Assembly (NCBI GenBank): GCA_013695925.1
Contig: JACCZO010000120.1
Coordinates: 1 to 6,315, forward strand
Direction: 5' to 3'
From: Chthoniobacterales bacterium
Lineage (GTDB): Bacteria; Verrucomicrobiota; Verrucomicrobiia; Chthoniobacterales; UBA10450
DNA: 6,315 nt
In this document: positions 5,909-6,315 of the stretch, piece by piece
How positions within the stretch are numbered: the stretch's first letter is position 1
Layout: each line of letters begins with the position of its first letter
Made by a program: the position numbers and the translations under genes
The notes under the pieces: generated by a model
Told to the model about the DNA's origin: nothing
The model's database searches: none
The model's input: the letters and a program-made list of their open reading frames with translations, nothing else

Positions 5909-6315
5909 TCAACCCTTGCGCGCACGGCCTTTTACGAAATCTCCCGGCGGGCGCTGCTGGTCATCGGGGGCAGAGCCGGCCGAGTTAGCGAGGCCGGCTT
6001 CATCCGCGGGCAGGAATTTTTTGAAGAGATTTTTGTCGATCGCTTTCATGAACGCTTCGTGCGGCGAGATGACTCCCTGCTGGAGGAGCGCCCAGATCGC
6101 GTCGTCCATGAATTGCATCCCCTGCCCTTTCCCGCTCACGATCACGTCCTGGAGTTTCTGAGTCGCACCCTCCCGGATGATGGAGGAAACGGCGTTACTT
6201 GAAATCAGGATCTCGTTCACCGCGATCCGGCCGCTGGTATCGGCCCGCTTGAGGAGGAGTTGGGCGAGCACACCGCGGAGGGAGTTGGCCAGCATGGTGC
6301 GCGCCTGCGGCTGTT
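5909..6315 (-). CDS. pilT: Type IV pilus retraction ATPase PilT, C-terminal part (5' end outside window)
   Basis: The frame is open from the window edge (residues QPQART precede the first in-window Met) to TGA at 5911-5909, giving about 134 residues, roughly the last third of a PilT-type protein. Family hallmarks include MLANSLRGVLAQLLLKR, then GRIAVNEILISSNAVSSIIREG, the counterpart of the PilT AIRNLIREGK segment needed for retraction, and GMQFMDDAIWALLQQGVISPHEA. PilT is a cytoplasmic hexameric ATPase that disassembles type IV pili for twitching motility. The Walker A/B and His boxes lie upstream of the window. A 30-odd-residue Ala/Pro/Gly-rich tail after KKFL is not part of the usual core and may be lineage-specific. 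PilU or another PilT paralogue cannot be excluded. The 132-nt gap to the next gene argues against cotranscription with the RHS unit, although no strong terminator is visible. Confidence 0.88.
   Translation of the reverse strand, partial: QPQARTMLANSLRGVLAQLLLKRADTSGRIAVNEILISSNAVSSIIREGATQKLQDVIVSGKGQGMQFMDDAIWALLQQGVISPHEAFMKAIDKNLFKKFLPADEAGLANSAGSAPDDQQRPPGDFVKGRARKG

Overview
The window reads as a piece of a GC-rich Gram-negative chromosome. Four genes lie head to tail on the minus strand, and a decayed mobile-element scar occupies the low-coordinate end. The RHS core variant (GLYDNRNRF, PSLGRFLQSDP, NLYRYCGNNPVNWSDPYGL) and the pairing of a signal-peptide RHS protein with a small secreted protein remind me of Verrucomicrobiota. 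That assignment is inference from memory, not proof.

Layout from high to low coordinate, in the direction of transcription. (1) 6315-5909: the 3' end of a PilT-type type IV pilus retraction ATPase, cut by the window edge. (2) 5908-5777: an AT-punctuated intergenic region with a plausible sigma70-like promoter. (3) 5776-5297: a 159-residue secreted protein of unknown function. (4) 5279-747: a 1510-residue RHS/YD-repeat protein with a signal peptide, at least 25 YD-type repeats, a canonical RHS-associated core ending in DPYGL, and an unrecognised 175-residue C-terminal domain. (5) 750-655: a 31-codon frame for a tiny single-pass membrane protein. Its ATG overlaps the RHS stop in an ATGA arrangement.

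Genes 3 to 5 look like one transcription unit: the 17-nt gap between genes 3 and 4 holds the RHS Shine-Dalgarno sequence, and genes 4 and 5 overlap by 3 nt. The layout is that of a polymorphic RHS effector: a secreted partner, an RHS cage with a predicted self-cleavage site, a variable tip, and a small co-translated membrane gene in the position where immunity genes normally sit. GC content falls toward the tip and the small gene (hand counts: 76/120 in the core, 59/120 in the distal tip, 38/96 in the small gene), which fits an exchangeable end module. Toxicity and immunity are inference; no known toxin motif was recognised.

Positions 1-654 hold no intact gene. They contain three copies of a 26-bp motif (79-104 inverted, 154-179 and 587-612 direct), a longer imperfect direct repeat (128-183 and 563-616), an 18-bp perfect palindrome (191-208), and between the repeats a scrambled IS110-family transposase remnant (209-559).
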